64,000 bases of DNA from Microbacterium lemovicicum (GCF_003991875.1 NZ_CP031423.1:1116001-1180000); one strand, 5' to 3'. Shown: positions 53,500 through 64,000, counted from the first letter of the stretch. Translations and numbers: made by a program. The notes: generated by a model not told the origin, from the letters alone.

Positions 53500-54398
53500 G
53501 TTCCGTCCTGTACGACGTCCCCGGCCCGCGGGCCGTCGTCCGCAACCGCATCCTCGGTGCCATCACCATCGTGGTGGTCCTCGCCCTCCTCGGCTTCGTG
53601 GTGTGGCGCTTCGCCATCACCGGCCAGTTCAGCGCCCAGAAGTGGTCGGTCTTCACGTACTCGGCCATCTGGGAGGCCTTCGGACTCGCGACACTCCGGA
53701 CGCTGGCCGCATTCGCCGCCGCGGCCGTGGGAGCCGTCGTCCTCGGGTTCGTCCTCGCGATCGCCCGACTGTCCGAACACGCGTGGGTGCGCATCCCGGC
53801 CACCGCGATCGTCGAGGTGCTGCGCGCCATCCCCGTGCTCGTGCTGATGCTGTTCCTCTACTACGGCCTGCCGGTCATCGACATCAAGCTCGGCTCCTAC
53901 CTGTCGGTCGTCATCGCGCTCGTCGTCTACAACGGCGCGGTCATCTCCGAGATCCTGCGCGCGGGTATCGAATCGCTGCCGCGCGGCCAGAAGGAGGCGG
54001 GCTACGCCATCGGCCTGCGGAAGTCCGGCGTCATGCAGCTGATCCTGCTGCCGCAGGCGATCCGCGCCATGCTCCCGGTCATCATCGCCCAGCTCGTGGT
54101 CACGCTGAAGGACACCGCGCTCGGCTTCATCATCACCTACCCCGAGCTGCTGTACTTCGCCAAGACACTCGGATCGAACGCGCTCTACGGCTCACCGCTC
54201 ATCCCGTCCGCGATCGTCGCCGGCGCCATCTACATCGGCATGTGTCTGCTGCTGTCCTTCGCGGCGCAGACGGTGGAGAAGCGACTGCGCCGCTCTCCGC
54301 GAGCGGTCGCGCCCACGGCGGGTGCACCGACGCGCGAGGGGATCACCGACACGTCGCTCATCGTCGCGCAGCGTGACGCGCCCGACCTCAAGGACTGA
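53496..54398 (+). CDS. gluD: Glutamate-type ABC transporter permease
   Basis: This is a 300-residue second permease subunit. Signature segments are VEVLRAIPVLVLMLFLYYGLP and the EAA loop GQKEAGYAIGLRKSGVMQLILLPQAIR. N-terminal and C-terminal hydrophilic extensions (about 20 and 40 residues) make it longer than gluC. ATGA overlap with gluC indicates equal synthesis of the two membrane subunits. Confidence 0.92.
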   Translation: MSSVLYDVPGPRAVVRNRILGAITIVVVLALLGFVVWRFAITGQFSAQKWSVFTYSAIWEAFGLATLRTLAAFAAAAVGAVVLGFVLAIARLSEHAWVRIPATAIVEVLRAIPVLVLMLFLYYGLPVIDIKLGSYLSVVIALVVYNGAVISEILRAGIESLPRGQKEAGYAIGLRKSGVMQLILLPQAIRAMLPVIIAQLVVTLKDTALGFIITYPELLYFAKTLGSNALYGSPLIPSAIVAGAIYIGMCLLLSFAAQTVEKRLRRSPRAVAPTAGAPTREGITDTSLIVAQRDAPDLKD

Positions 54399-54428
54399 CG
54401 CCGGGCTCGGCGGTCGCGCGGCCGTCGG

Positions 54429-54442
54429 TAGACTCGATTCTC
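54429..54442 (+). promoter_or_regulatory. Leaderless -10 box of pheS
   Basis: TAGACT (54429-54434) is followed by eight bases and GTG 54443. No leader peptide rich in Phe is present, so pheST does not seem to be attenuated here. Confidence 0.55.
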
Positions 54443-55492
54443 GTGTCCGACGCCCCTGAGAACCCCCCCATCACGCCGGAGGCGGTGGATGCCGCGGTCC
54501 AGGCCGCCATCGATGCCGTGGCCGCCGCAGCCGACACCGCGGAGCTGAAGGCGGCCCGCGCCGCGCACAGCGCCGAGGGCTCGCCGCTCGCCCGCCTCAA
54601 CGCGCAGCTGCGCAACGTCGCTCCGGCGCAGAAGGCCGAGTTCGGCAAGCTCGTCGGCCAGGCCCGCGGACGCGTGAACCAGGCCTTCGCCGCCCGCGAG
54701 GCGGAGCTCGCCGAGGCCGAGACGGCCGCCCGGCTCGACGCCGAGCGGGTGGACGTGACCGCTCTGGCGTCTCGCGCACGGGTGGGGGCGCGGCATCCGA
54801 TGACCCTCCTCCAGGAGCAGATCGCCGACATCTTCGTCGGCATGGGGTGGGAGATCGCCGAGGGGCCCGAGCTCGAGCACGAGTGGTACAACTTCGACGC
54901 GCTGAACTTCGACGTCGACCACCCTGCGCGTCAGATGCAGGACACGTTCTTCGTCGATCCGGTCTCGCGCCACCTCGTCATGCGCACGCACACGAGCCCC
55001 GTGCAGGTGCGCTCCATGCTCGAGCGCGACCTGCCGATCTACGTGCTGTGCCCCGGCCGCGTCTACCGCACCGACGAATTCGACGCCACGCACCTCCCGG
55101 TCTTCACCCAGTTCGAGGGGCTCGTCATCGACAAGGGCATCACCATGGCGCACCTCAAGGGCACCCTCGACCACGCCGCGCGCGTGCTGTTCGGGCCCGA
55201 GGCGAAGACGCGCTTCCGCGCGAACTACTTCCCCTTCACCGAGCCCTCCGCCGAGCTCGACCTGTGGCACCCCACCTTCAAGGGCGGCGCCCGCTGGATC
55301 GAGTGGGGCGGCTGCGGCATGGTCAACCCGAACGTGCTGCGTGCGGCGGGCATCGACCCGGAGGAGTACTCCGGCTTCGCCTTCGGCATGGGGATCGAGC
55401 GGACGCTCATGTTCCGCAGCGACGTGCAGGACATGCGCGACATGGCCGAGGGCGATGTCCGTTTCAGCGAGCAGTTCGGGATGGTGGTCTGA
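54443..55492 (+). CDS. pheS: Phenylalanine--tRNA ligase alpha subunit
   Basis: This is a 349-residue class II synthetase subunit. The N-terminal coiled-coil region (about 1-90, Ala/Glu-rich) binds tRNA. Motif 2 is RVYRTDEFDATHLPVFTQFEGLVID and motif 3 is GFAFGMGIERTLMFR; MTLLQEQIADIFVGMGWEIAEGPE begins the catalytic core. Its stop shares a base with the pheT start, so equal amounts of both subunits are made. Confidence 0.97.
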   Translation: MSDAPENPPITPEAVDAAVQAAIDAVAAAADTAELKAARAAHSAEGSPLARLNAQLRNVAPAQKAEFGKLVGQARGRVNQAFAAREAELAEAETAARLDAERVDVTALASRARVGARHPMTLLQEQIADIFVGMGWEIAEGPELEHEWYNFDALNFDVDHPARQMQDTFFVDPVSRHLVMRTHTSPVQVRSMLERDLPIYVLCPGRVYRTDEFDATHLPVFTQFEGLVIDKGITMAHLKGTLDHAARVLFGPEAKTRFRANYFPFTEPSAELDLWHPTFKGGARWIEWGGCGMVNPNVLRAAGIDPEEYSGFAFGMGIERTLMFRSDVQDMRDMAEGDVRFSEQFGMVV

Positions 55493-58002
55493 TGCGCGTT
55501 CCGCTCTCCTGGCTCCGTGAGTTCGTCGACCTTCCGGACGACGTCACGCCCGAGGCCGTGCTCGCCGATCTCGTGCGCGTCGGCTTCGAGGAGGAGGACG
55601 TCCACGGCTTCGAGCTGACCGGGCCCATCGTCGTGGGCGAGGTCCTGTCCTTCGACGCCGAGCCCCAGTCCAACGGCAAGACGATCCGCTGGTGCCAGGT
55701 CGACGTCGGCGAGGCCGAGGGGGGAGTGCGCGGCATCGTCTGCGGCGCCGGCAACTTTTTCGCCGGCGACAAGGTCGTCGTCACGCTTCCCGGCGCTGTG
55801 CTGCCCGGGCCGTTCCCGATCGCCGCGCGCAAGACCTACGGTCATGTGTCCGACGGCATGATCGCGTCGGCCAAGGAGCTCGGACTCGGCGACGAGCACT
55901 CCGGCATCCTGCGCCTGGTCGAGCTCGGCATCGACGCGCCCGTCGGCACCGACGCCATCGCCCTCCTGGGATTGGACGACGTGGCCGTGGACATCAATGT
56001 CACGCCCGACCGCGGGTACGCCCTGTCCGTCCGCGGTGTGGCCCGCGAGTACTCCCACGCGACCGGTGCGGTCTTCCGCGACCCGGGGCTGCGTCCCTGG
56101 GGAGAGGTCAATCTCCGCGACGAGCAGGCGTTCTCCGTCGCCGTCGACGACCGGGCGCCGATCCGCGGCCGCGAGGGGGCGACGGAATTCGTCGCCCGCA
56201 TCGTGCGCGACGTCGACCCGACCAAACCCACGCCGGCCTGGATGGTCGCCCGACTGACGCTCGCCGGCATCCGCTCGCTCGGCATCCTCATCGACATCAC
56301 CAACTACGTGATGATCGAGCTCGGTCAGCCGATCCACGGCTACGACCTCGATCGCCTCACGGGCGGCATCACCGTGCGCCGTGCGCAGCAGGGCGAGACG
56401 CTCGAGACGCTCGACGGCAAGGTGCGCACCCTCGATCCCGAGGACCTCCTCATCACCGACGAGTCCGGCCCCATCGGCCTGGCCGGCGTCATGGGCGGCG
56501 GCACCACCGAGATGACGGATGCCACGCGCAACGTCCTCATCGAGGCGGCGACGTTCGACACCGTGTCGATCGCGCGCACGGCGCGACGCCACAAACTGCC
56601 GTCGGAGGCCTCTCGCCGCTTCGAACGCGGTGTCGACCCGGCGATCCCGTTCGTGGCCGCCGCGCGCGTCGCCGAGCTGATGGTCGCCTACGCGGGCGGC
56701 ACGGACACCCGCGCCGGCGGCGCTCTCCTGCGCCCGTACTCGACGCCGGGCATCGACCTTCCGCAGGACTTCGTGCCGGGACTGATTGGGGTCGCGTACA
56801 CGCCGGAGGAGATCGTGGCGGCGCTGGAGATGGTCGGATGCCGCGTTACCGCCCGTGCAGGCGATTGGGCCGTGTCACCCCCGACGTGGCGGCCCGACCT
56901 CACCGACAAGTGGACGCTCGCCGAGGAGGTCGCCCGCATCGAGGGCTACGACCGCATCCCCTCGATCCTGCCGACGCCGCCCTCGGGCCGCGGTCTCACG
57001 ATCGCCCAGCAGGGTCGTCGCCGCGCGGCCAACGCCCTCGCCGCGGCCGGCTACGTCGAGACCCCGTCCTTCCCGTTCACCACGGAGGCCGCGAACGACC
57101 TGCACGGCTCCGAGTCGGGGGAGCACCTGCCGAGCATCAAGCTCGCCAACCCGCTCGACGGGCAGTCGCCGTTCCTGCGCCGCTCGCTCGTCCCCGGTCT
57201 GCTCGAGGTCGCGCACCGCAACGTCTCGCGGGGCTTCACCGACCTCGCGCTGTTCGAGAGCGGCACGGTCTTCCTGCCCGCGCCGGGCGTGACCTACGGC
57301 ACCGACACGGTTCCACCGCTGGCGGTCCGGCCGGACGCGGCGACCCTCGCCGCACTCGACGACGCGATCCCGCCGCAGCCGCGCCATGTCGCGGTCCTGC
57401 TCACGGGCAACGTCTCGCCGAAGCAGCCCGGCCACGCGTCCGTCGCGGCGGACGTCGCCGACGCGCTCGACGCGGTCCGCACGATCGCCGCCGCCGCGGG
57501 CGTGACGGTGGATGTCGCGCAGACGCGCCGCGCCGCCCTGCACCCGGGACGCACCGCCGTGCTGTCGGTGCACGGCAGGGAGGTCGGCTACGCGGGCGAG
57601 CTGCTGCCCGCCGTGGCGCAGGCGGCCGAGCTCCCGGGACGTGTCATCGTCGCCGAGCTCGACCTCGACCTCGCGCTGTCCCTCGCGGGCGAGCGCGTGG
57701 TGGCGGCCTCCCTCTCGGGCTTCCCGGCCGCCACCCAGGACGTCTCGCTGGTGCTGGGTGCCGAGGTGCCCGCGGCCGACGTCAGGGCTGCTCTGCACGA
57801 CGGTGCGGGCGCCCTGCTGGAGTCGCTGCGCCTGGTGGACGACTATCGCGGCGCCGGCGTGCCGGAGGGTGCGAAAAGCCTCACGTTCGCCCTGCGGTTC
57901 CGGGCACCGGATCGCACGCTGACCGCCGCCGAGGCGACCGAGTCGAAGCTGGCGGGCGTCGCGGTCGCGGCCCAGCGTTTCGGCGCGACCCTGCGCGAGT
58001 AG
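55492..58002 (+). CDS. pheT: Phenylalanine--tRNA ligase beta subunit
   Basis: This is an 836-residue beta subunit. The start is typical, MRVPLSWLREFVDLPDDVTPE, then an OB-fold EMAP domain (about 40-150), the B3/B4 editing domain (about 210-390) with MGGGTTEMTDATRNVLIEAATF, the B5 domain, the catalytic-like module, and the C-terminal anticodon-binding FDX-ACB domain (about 740-836, SGFPAATQDVSLVLG). Editing removes mischarged Tyr. A larger frame reaching back into pheS is not coding before 55492. Confidence 0.96.
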   Translation: MRVPLSWLREFVDLPDDVTPEAVLADLVRVGFEEEDVHGFELTGPIVVGEVLSFDAEPQSNGKTIRWCQVDVGEAEGGVRGIVCGAGNFFAGDKVVVTLPGAVLPGPFPIAARKTYGHVSDGMIASAKELGLGDEHSGILRLVELGIDAPVGTDAIALLGLDDVAVDINVTPDRGYALSVRGVAREYSHATGAVFRDPGLRPWGEVNLRDEQAFSVAVDDRAPIRGREGATEFVARIVRDVDPTKPTPAWMVARLTLAGIRSLGILIDITNYVMIELGQPIHGYDLDRLTGGITVRRAQQGETLETLDGKVRTLDPEDLLITDESGPIGLAGVMGGGTTEMTDATRNVLIEAATFDTVSIARTARRHKLPSEASRRFERGVDPAIPFVAAARVAELMVAYAGGTDTRAGGALLRPYSTPGIDLPQDFVPGLIGVAYTPEEIVAALEMVGCRVTARAGDWAVSPPTWRPDLTDKWTLAEEVARIEGYDRIPSILPTPPSGRGLTIAQQGRRRAANALAAAGYVETPSFPFTTEAANDLHGSESGEHLPSIKLANPLDGQSPFLRRSLVPGLLEVAHRNVSRGFTDLALFESGTVFLPAPGVTYGTDTVPPLAVRPDAATLAALDDAIPPQPRHVAVLLTGNVSPKQPGHASVAADVADALDAVRTIAAAAGVTVDVAQTRRAALHPGRTAVLSVHGREVGYAGELLPAVAQAAELPGRVIVAELDLDLALSLAGERVVAASLSGFPAATQDVSLVLGAEVPAADVRAALHDGAGALLESLRLVDDYRGAGVPEGAKSLTFALRFRAPDRTLTAAEATESKLAGVAVAAQRFGATLRE

Positions 58003-58045
58003 CCGGGGCCTCGCGCCGCGGCATCCGCTCTGCTGGGATGGGGAC

Positions 58046-59074
58046 ATGACCGACGTCCTCATCCTCGGCGGAACGGGCTGGCTGGGCGGCGAGGCGGCCC
58101 GCCGGTGGATGGATGCCGGAGCCCGCGTCACCTGTCTCGCCCGCGGCGGGCGCCCGGCTCCGTACGGTGCCGCGCTCGTCACCGCCGACCGCGACCATCC
58201 CGAGGCGTACGCGCACGTGGCCGATCGCGAGTGGGAGGAGGTATTGGACGTCTCGTCCACTCCCCGGCACGTGGAGACGGCCATCGCCGCGCTGGCCGGC
58301 CGCACGCGGCACTGGACGTATGTCTCGAGCGTCTCCGTGTACGCCTCGTCCGACGTCGCCGGGCAGGACGAGGGCGCGGAGCTGGCCGACCCCGCCGCGC
58401 CGGGGGAGCCGTACGACTACGCGCGCGCGAAGGCGGCGTGCGAAGCGGCCGTCCGGCACGCTCTCGGCGGCCGCACCGCGGTCGTGCGTCCCGGACTGGT
58501 GGTCGGTCCCGGCGACCCGAGCGACCGCTTCGGCTACTGGCCGGCCCGCTTCGCCCTCGCCGGGGGAGAGCCCGTCCTCGCCCCGGAGGCTGAGGATCGG
58601 ACGGCGCAGGTCATCGACGTGCGGGATCTCGCCGACCAGATCGTCGCCCTGGGCCGGGAGCGCTGGGTCGGCACGATGAACGCGGTCGGCGACCCGGTGC
58701 CGCTCGCGCGGCTCCTGCAACTGGCCCGCGAGACGGCCGGCCACACCGGCGACCTGATCGTCGCCGACGATGCGTGGCTCGAGCAGCACGAGGTGCAGCA
58801 CTGGGCAGGTCCCCGGTCGCTGCCCCTCTGGCTGCCGCGCGACATGCCCGGCTTCGCGACGCGCACGAACGCCGTCTACCGGCTGCTCGGCGGAGTGCTC
58901 CGCGACCTGCGCGTCACCCTCGCCGACACCCTGGCCGACGAGCGGGCGCGCGGGCTGGACCGGGATCGCGCCGGCGGCCTCACGCGCGCCGAGGAGGAGG
59001 TGCTCCTCGCCGAGCATCGGTCGGAGCACGGCGCGGAGCAGCGTGCGGACAGCGGGACGGGAGAATCCGGCTGA
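58046..59074 (+). CDS. NAD-dependent epimerase/dehydratase family protein
   Basis: This is a 342-residue extended SDR. The N-terminal loop is VLILGGTGWLGGEAARRW, the catalytic Tyr-Lys pair is in PYDYARAKAACE, and RPGLVVGPGDPSDRFGYWPAR is typical of reductases acting on sugar nucleotides or isoflavone-like substrates. The end is disordered and acidic. The substrate is unknown. It lies between pheT and the arginine operon, with no overlap with either, and so may be a single-gene unit. Confidence 0.87.
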   Translation: MTDVLILGGTGWLGGEAARRWMDAGARVTCLARGGRPAPYGAALVTADRDHPEAYAHVADREWEEVLDVSSTPRHVETAIAALAGRTRHWTYVSSVSVYASSDVAGQDEGAELADPAAPGEPYDYARAKAACEAAVRHALGGRTAVVRPGLVVGPGDPSDRFGYWPARFALAGGEPVLAPEAEDRTAQVIDVRDLADQIVALGRERWVGTMNAVGDPVPLARLLQLARETAGHTGDLIVADDAWLEQHEVQHWAGPRSLPLWLPRDMPGFATRTNAVYRLLGGVLRDLRVTLADTLADERARGLDRDRAGGLTRAEEEVLLAEHRSEHGAEQRADSGTGESG

Positions 59075-59075
59075 T

Positions 59076-59111
59076 TTGGCCGACCGCGTCCACTGCCGCT
59101 ATCGTCGGCCC
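59076..59111 (+). promoter_or_regulatory. Promoter of the arginine-rich leader ORF (leaderless)
   Basis: TTGGCC (59076-59081), 18 bases, TATCGT (59100-59105), six bases, then ATG 59112. Spacing is the same as for gluA, so transcription very probably begins at the leader ORF's start codon. Confidence 0.65.
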
Positions 59112-59195
59112 ATGCCCTCGGCCGCCCCGGACCTGCAGATGCTCCCTGTGAGCACCGCTCCCGCGCGCCGACGCCGGGCCGGACGCCGACTCTAG
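59112..59195 (+). CDS. Putative arginine leader peptide of the argC operon
   Basis: This is a 27-codon ORF, MPSAAPDLQMLPVSTAPA then RRRRAGRRL and a TAG stop. Six of the last nine residues are Arg, read by CGC, CGA, CGC, CGG, CGC and CGA. A full promoter puts the transcription start at or next to its ATG. The first gene downstream (120 bases) is argC, so a ribosome slowed by low Arg-tRNA would stall right before the stop and influence argC expression. A compound hairpin begins at the last base of the stop codon. Leaderless poly-Cys ORFs that attenuate cysteine genes are known in mycobacteria; an Arg version is an inference here. Too short for standard gene calling. Confidence 0.6.
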   Translation: MPSAAPDLQMLPVSTAPARRRRAGRRL

Positions 59196-59243
59196 GCGAC
59201 GACCCGCTCCTTCCGCCGTGCCGGCGGGTTCGAGTGCGTCGCC
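59195..59243 (+). promoter_or_regulatory. Compound hairpin in the argC leader
   Basis: GGCGACG (59195-59201) pairs with CGTCGCC (59237-59243), and just inside ACCCGC (59202-59207) pairs with GCGGGT (59224-59229). An alternative inner stem, CCGCC with GGCGG, competes. A ribosome at the leader stop codon would cover the left arm. No T-run follows, so it is not a simple intrinsic terminator. Nothing else is evident between it and the palindrome at 59298. Confidence 0.5.
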
Positions 59244-59297
59244 GCCCTCGCTCCCACCCGTCATCCCGCGCCGCGCCGCCTCGCGTGCAGGCGCTCG

Positions 59298-59309
59298 CAC
59301 CTTAAGGTG
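59298..59309. promoter_or_regulatory. 12-bp palindrome over the argC ribosome site
   Basis: CACCTTAAGGTG is a perfect palindrome. Its right half contains the argC ribosome site (AGGTGG, five bases before ATG 59316); folding would hide that site. The same bases give a TAAGGT hexamer seven bases before the ATG, so a second, leaderless argC promoter is also possible. Confidence 0.5.
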
Positions 59310-59315
59310 GAATCC

Positions 59316-60374
59316 ATGACCTATTCGGTCGCCGTCTCCGGCGCCTCCGGCTACGCCGGCGGTGAGATCCTGCGCATCCTCGCCGCGCACCCCGACATCG
59401 AGATCCGCACCGTCACGGCGCACTCCAACGCGGGTCAGCCGCTCGTCGCCCACCAGCCGCACCTGCGGTCGCTGCGTCACCTCGAGCTGCAGGAGACCAC
59501 CCCCGAGGTGCTCTCCGGCCACGACATCGTCTTCCTCGCCCTCCCGCACGGGCAGTCCGGCCAGTACACCGACGCGCTCACCGACACGGCGCTCGTCATC
59601 GACGCGGGCGCCGACCACCGGCTCGAGACCGTGGCGGACTGGGACCGCTTCTACGGCGGCTCCTTCCACGAGCCGTGGGTGTACGGCGTGCCCGAGCTGC
59701 CCGTCGGCGGCGGAGTCCAGCGCGAACGGCTGGTCGGGGCATCCCGCATCGCCGCCCCCGGCTGCAACGCCAGCACCGTCAGCCTCAGCCTCGCGCCCGG
59801 AGTGGCCGCCGGCGTCATCGACGCCGGCGACATCGTCGCCGTCCTCGCGGTCGGGCCGAGCGGCGCGGGCAAGAGCCTCAAGCCCACCCTGCTGGCGAGC
59901 GAGATCCTCGGCTCGGCCAACCCCTACGCCGTCGGCGGCACGCACCGGCACATCCCCGAGATCCGCCAGGCGCTGCGCGCGGCGCGTGCCGCGGGAGTGC
60001 CCGACGCGCCGATCCGCATCTCCTTCACGCCCGTCATCGTGCCCATGTCCCGCGGCATCCTGGCCACCTCCAGCGCCCCGCTCGTCGAGGGCGTCTCCGA
60101 CGCGGACGTCCGCGCCGCATGGGAGTCGGCCTACGGCGACGAGACCTTCGTGCAGCTGCTGCCCGCGGGGGAGTTCCCCCGCACCGCCGACGTCCTCGGC
60201 GCGAACACCGCGCTCATGGGCATCGCGATCGACCGCGACGCCGGGCGCGTCGTGGTCGTCACCGCCGTCGACAACCTCGCCAAGGGCACCGCGGGAGCCG
60301 CCGTCCAGTCCATGAACATCGCGCTCGGCCTGCCCGAGGACCGCGCCCTCACCGTGAACGGAGTCGCGCCGTGA
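59316..60374 (+). CDS. argC: N-acetyl-gamma-glutamyl-phosphate reductase
   Basis: This is a 352-residue ArgC, the third step of arginine synthesis. [19 protein letters not shown] binds NADPH; the catalytic cysteine is Cys150 in [25 protein letters not shown] and [13 protein letters not shown] are family motifs. ATG 59316 is preferred over the GTG at 59307. It is the first enzyme gene of argC-J-B-D-F; the argJ GTG overlaps its stop. Confidence 0.96.
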   Translation: MTYSVAVSGASGYAGGEILRILAAHPDIEIRTVTAHSNAGQPLVAHQPHLRSLRHLELQETTPEVLSGHDIVFLALPHGQSGQYTDALTDTALVIDAGADHRLETVADWDRFYGGSFHEPWVYGVPELPVGGGVQRERLVGASRIAAPGCNASTVSLSLAPGVAAGVIDAGDIVAVLAVGPSGAGKSLKPTLLASEILGSANPYAVGGTHRHIPEIRQALRAARAAGVPDAPIRISFTPVIVPMSRGILATSSAPLVEGVSDADVRAAWESAYGDETFVQLLPAGEFPRTADVLGANTALMGIAIDRDAGRVVVVTAVDNLAKGTAGAAVQSMNIALGLPEDRALTVNGVAP

Positions 60375-61528
60375 GCGTCACCGCGCCCCAGGGATTCGAG
60401 GCGGCCGGCGTCGTCGCGGGTCTGAAGTCGACCGGCAAGCCGGACCTCGCCGTCGTCGTGAACCGCGGCCCCCTCAAGGTGGGCGCGGCGGTCTTCACGA
60501 GCAACCGGGCCAAGGCCAACCCCATCATCTGGTCGCAGCAGGCGATCCAGGACGGGGTGGTCGAGGCGATCGTGCTCAACTCCGGCGGGGCGAACTGCTT
60601 CACCGGCAGCTTCGGCTTCCAGACGACGCACCAGACGGCCGAGAAGGCCGCCGAGCTGCTCGGAGTGAGCGCCGGTGACATCCAGGTCTGCTCGACCGGC
60701 CTCATCGGCGTGGGCGACGAGACGTTCCGCGCGAACGTGCTCTCCGGCACCGAGAAGGCGATCGCGGCGCTCGGCTCCGACGGCGGCGCCGACGCGTCCC
60801 TGGCCATCATGACGACCGACTCGCGGCCGAAGCGGGTGGTGCTCGAGCGCGACGGCTGGGTCATCGGCGGGATGGCGAAGGGCGCCGGGATGCTGGCCCC
60901 CGGCCTCGCGACGATGCTCGTGGTCATCACCACCGATGTGGTGCTCACCCCGCAGCAGGCCGACGAGCACCTCCGCCGCGCGACGCGGACGAGCTTCGAC
61001 CGTCTCGACTCGGACGGCTGCATGTCGACCAACGACCAGGTGACGCTGCTGGCCAGCGGCGCCAGCGGCATCACCCCCGACGCCGACGCCTTCGGCGACG
61101 CGCTCGCCGCGGTGTGCCTCGACCTCGCCGAGCAGCTCCAGTCCGACGCCGAGGGGGCGAGCCACGACATCTCCATCCAGGTCGTGCACGCGGCATCCGA
61201 GGAGGACGCCGTGGAGGTGGGGCGCTCGGTCGCCCGCAACAACCTCTTCAAGGCGGCGATCTTCGGCAACGACCCCAACTGGGGGCGGGTGCTCGCCGCG
61301 ATCGGCACGACCGACGCGGCCTTCGACCCCTACGACGTCGACGTCTGGATGAACGGCGTGCGCGTCTGCACTCAGGGCGGCCCCGACCGGCCCCGCGAAG
61401 AGGTCGACCTGACGCCTCGCGCCACCGACCTCGTCATCGACCTGCGGGTCGGCGAGGCCGAGGCCACGATCCTCACCAACGACCTCACCCACGACTACGT
61501 CCACGAGAACAGCGCGTACGCCTCATGA
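60371..61528 (+). CDS. argJ: Bifunctional glutamate N-acetyltransferase/ornithine acetyltransferase
   Basis: This is a 385-residue Ntn-fold enzyme that recycles the acetyl group from acetylornithine to glutamate. The precursor cuts itself before Thr181 in [14 protein letters not shown], making alpha and beta chains. SRGG-type residues [13 protein letters not shown] and the late [15 protein letters not shown] motif are present. Its presence means a cyclic arginine pathway. GTG 60371 overlaps argC by four bases; the argB ATG overlaps its stop. Confidence 0.96.
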   Translation: MSVTAPQGFEAAGVVAGLKSTGKPDLAVVVNRGPLKVGAAVFTSNRAKANPIIWSQQAIQDGVVEAIVLNSGGANCFTGSFGFQTTHQTAEKAAELLGVSAGDIQVCSTGLIGVGDETFRANVLSGTEKAIAALGSDGGADASLAIMTTDSRPKRVVLERDGWVIGGMAKGAGMLAPGLATMLVVITTDVVLTPQQADEHLRRATRTSFDRLDSDGCMSTNDQVTLLASGASGITPDADAFGDALAAVCLDLAEQLQSDAEGASHDISIQVVHAASEEDAVEVGRSVARNNLFKAAIFGNDPNWGRVLAAIGTTDAAFDPYDVDVWMNGVRVCTQGGPDRPREEVDLTPRATDLVIDLRVGEAEATILTNDLTHDYVHENSAYAS

Positions 61529-62425
61529 CCGGCATCGACCTCCAGGACACCGACCCGGCCGAGGCCAGCGTCAAGGCCGCCGCGATGATCGAGTCGCTGC
61601 CGTGGCTGCGGCAGTTCCGCGACCGTGTCGTCGTCGTCAAGTACGGCGGCAACGCGATGATCAGCGACGAGCTGCAGGAGGCGTTCGCCGCCGACATCGC
61701 GTACCTGCGCTACGTCGGCGTGAAGCCCGTCGTCGTGCACGGCGGCGGTCCGCAGATCTCGTCCATGCTCGACCGCCTGGCGATCCCGAGCGAATTCAAG
61801 GGCGGCTACCGCGTCACGAGCACCGAGGCGATCTCGGTCGTGCGCATGGTGCTCACGGGGCAGATCAATCCGCAGCTCGTCGCGAAGATCAACGCGCACG
61901 GACCGCTCGCGACCGGCCTGTCCGGTGAGGACGCCGGCCTCTTCGGCGGGCGCCGCCGGGGCGTGGTCATCGAGGGCGTCGAGCACGACCTGGGCCGCGT
62001 CGGCGACGTCACCGAGGTCGATCCGCAGCCGATCCTCGATCAGCTCGACGCCGGGCGCATCCCGGTGGTCTCCAGCATCGCGCCGGATCTCGATCACCCG
62101 GGCAGCTCCCTGAACGTGAACGCGGATGCTGCCGCCGCCGCCCTCGCGGTCGCCCTGGGCGCCGCGAAGCTCGTGGTCCTCACCGACGTCGCGGGCCTCT
62201 ACGCCGACTGGCCGAACCGCGACTCGCTCGTCTCCCACCTGACCTCCACCGAGCTGCGCGCGATGCTGCCGACGCTCGAGTCGGGCATGATCCCGAAGAT
62301 GCAGGCCTGTCTGGACGCCGTCGAGGGCGGCGTCGAGACCGCGGCGATCATCGACGGGCGGGTGCCGCACTCGGTGCTCGTGGAGATCTTCACCAGCAAG
62401 GGAATCGGAACAGAGGTGGTGCGCG

Positions 62426-62433
<8 letters not shown>
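61525..62433 (+). CDS. argB: Acetylglutamate kinase
   Basis: This is a 302-residue amino acid kinase. [10 protein letters not shown] is the phosphate-binding Lys-Gly-Gly segment, [14 protein letters not shown] binds substrate, and [32 protein letters not shown] the nucleotide. An N-terminal helix ([21 protein letters not shown]) is the one that forms hexamers in arginine-sensitive enzymes, so feedback inhibition by arginine is likely. It overlaps argJ by four bases and argD by eight. Confidence 0.96.

Positions 62434-64000
<1,567 letters not shown>

Noticed and set aside
54847..55491. Upstream extension of the pheT frame through pheS
   Set aside because: The peptide is Arg/His-rich noise out of frame with pheS; PheT homology starts precisely at ATG 55492, which overlaps the pheS stop.

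Overview
The window is a stretch of ordinary, very GC-rich (about 70%) actinobacterial chromosome. Gene order and protein sequences point to Microbacteriaceae, most likely Microbacterium or a close relative. Pointers include the run SseB-like / DUF1844 / infC-rpmI-rplT / TrmH-type methylase / pheST / argCJBDF, PriA in place of HisA, ClgR and DUF3046 ahead of recA-recX, lexA divergent from a LysM gene, and a CE1758/CE1759-type luciferase-like monooxygenase with its FMN reductase. I see no rRNA, tRNA, CRISPR array, prophage, integrase or insertion sequence.

Layout. 1-1.7 kb: the end of an efeUOB-type iron uptake operon (efeO tail, efeB). 1.9-3.6 kb: a sortase-type surface protein. 3.7-5.6 kb: the FMN oxidoreductase pair. 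5.6-9.4 kb: two unusual fusion ORFs, DedA plus nuclease and glycosyltransferase plus SGNH hydrolase, then a microprotein. 9.5-13.1 kb: a CitA/CitB-type two-component system divergent from dctA. 13.1-16.1 kb: two small genes and pnp with a structured leader. 16.3-19.5 kb: an aldo/keto reductase homologue lacking its catalytic residues, a histidine phosphatase, dapB and a small membrane protein. 19.5-22.0 kb, minus strand: TIGR01777 oxidoreductase, OsmC, DUF4395 and a thioredoxin. 22.1-31.5 kb: thyA-dfrA-SDR, dapA-rnj-GNAT, ftsK-pgsA-cinA. 31.6-38.3 kb: clgR, DUF3046, recA-recX, miaB-miaA-GNAT-dapF. 38.3-43.3 kb: a methyltransferase, hflX, an S9 peptidase and lexA. 43.6-47.9 kb: LysM protein, hisC-hisB-hisH-priA, SseB-like protein. 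48.0-50.9 kb: DUF1844, infC-rpmI-rplT and an RNA methylase. 51-54.4 kb: a glutamate-type ABC importer (gluABCD). 54.4-58.0 kb: pheS-pheT. 58-64 kb: an epimerase, then the arginine operon argC-J-B-D-F, with argF cut by the window end.

Regulation visible in the DNA. Many genes have a TANNNT -10 box 6-8 bases before their ATG or GTG, so their mRNAs are probably leaderless. SOS-box-like palindromes lie upstream of recA and in the promoter of the LysM gene divergent from lexA, linking the LysM protein to the DNA-damage response. infC appears to start at ATC. The most striking signal is a 27-codon leaderless ORF whose last nine residues include six arginines, placed directly upstream of argC. It looks like an arginine-sensing leader peptide. 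Several intergenic regions hold short tandem repeats or perfect long hairpins of unknown role.

All calls are from reading the sequence. Family names come from recognised motifs, not from a database search.
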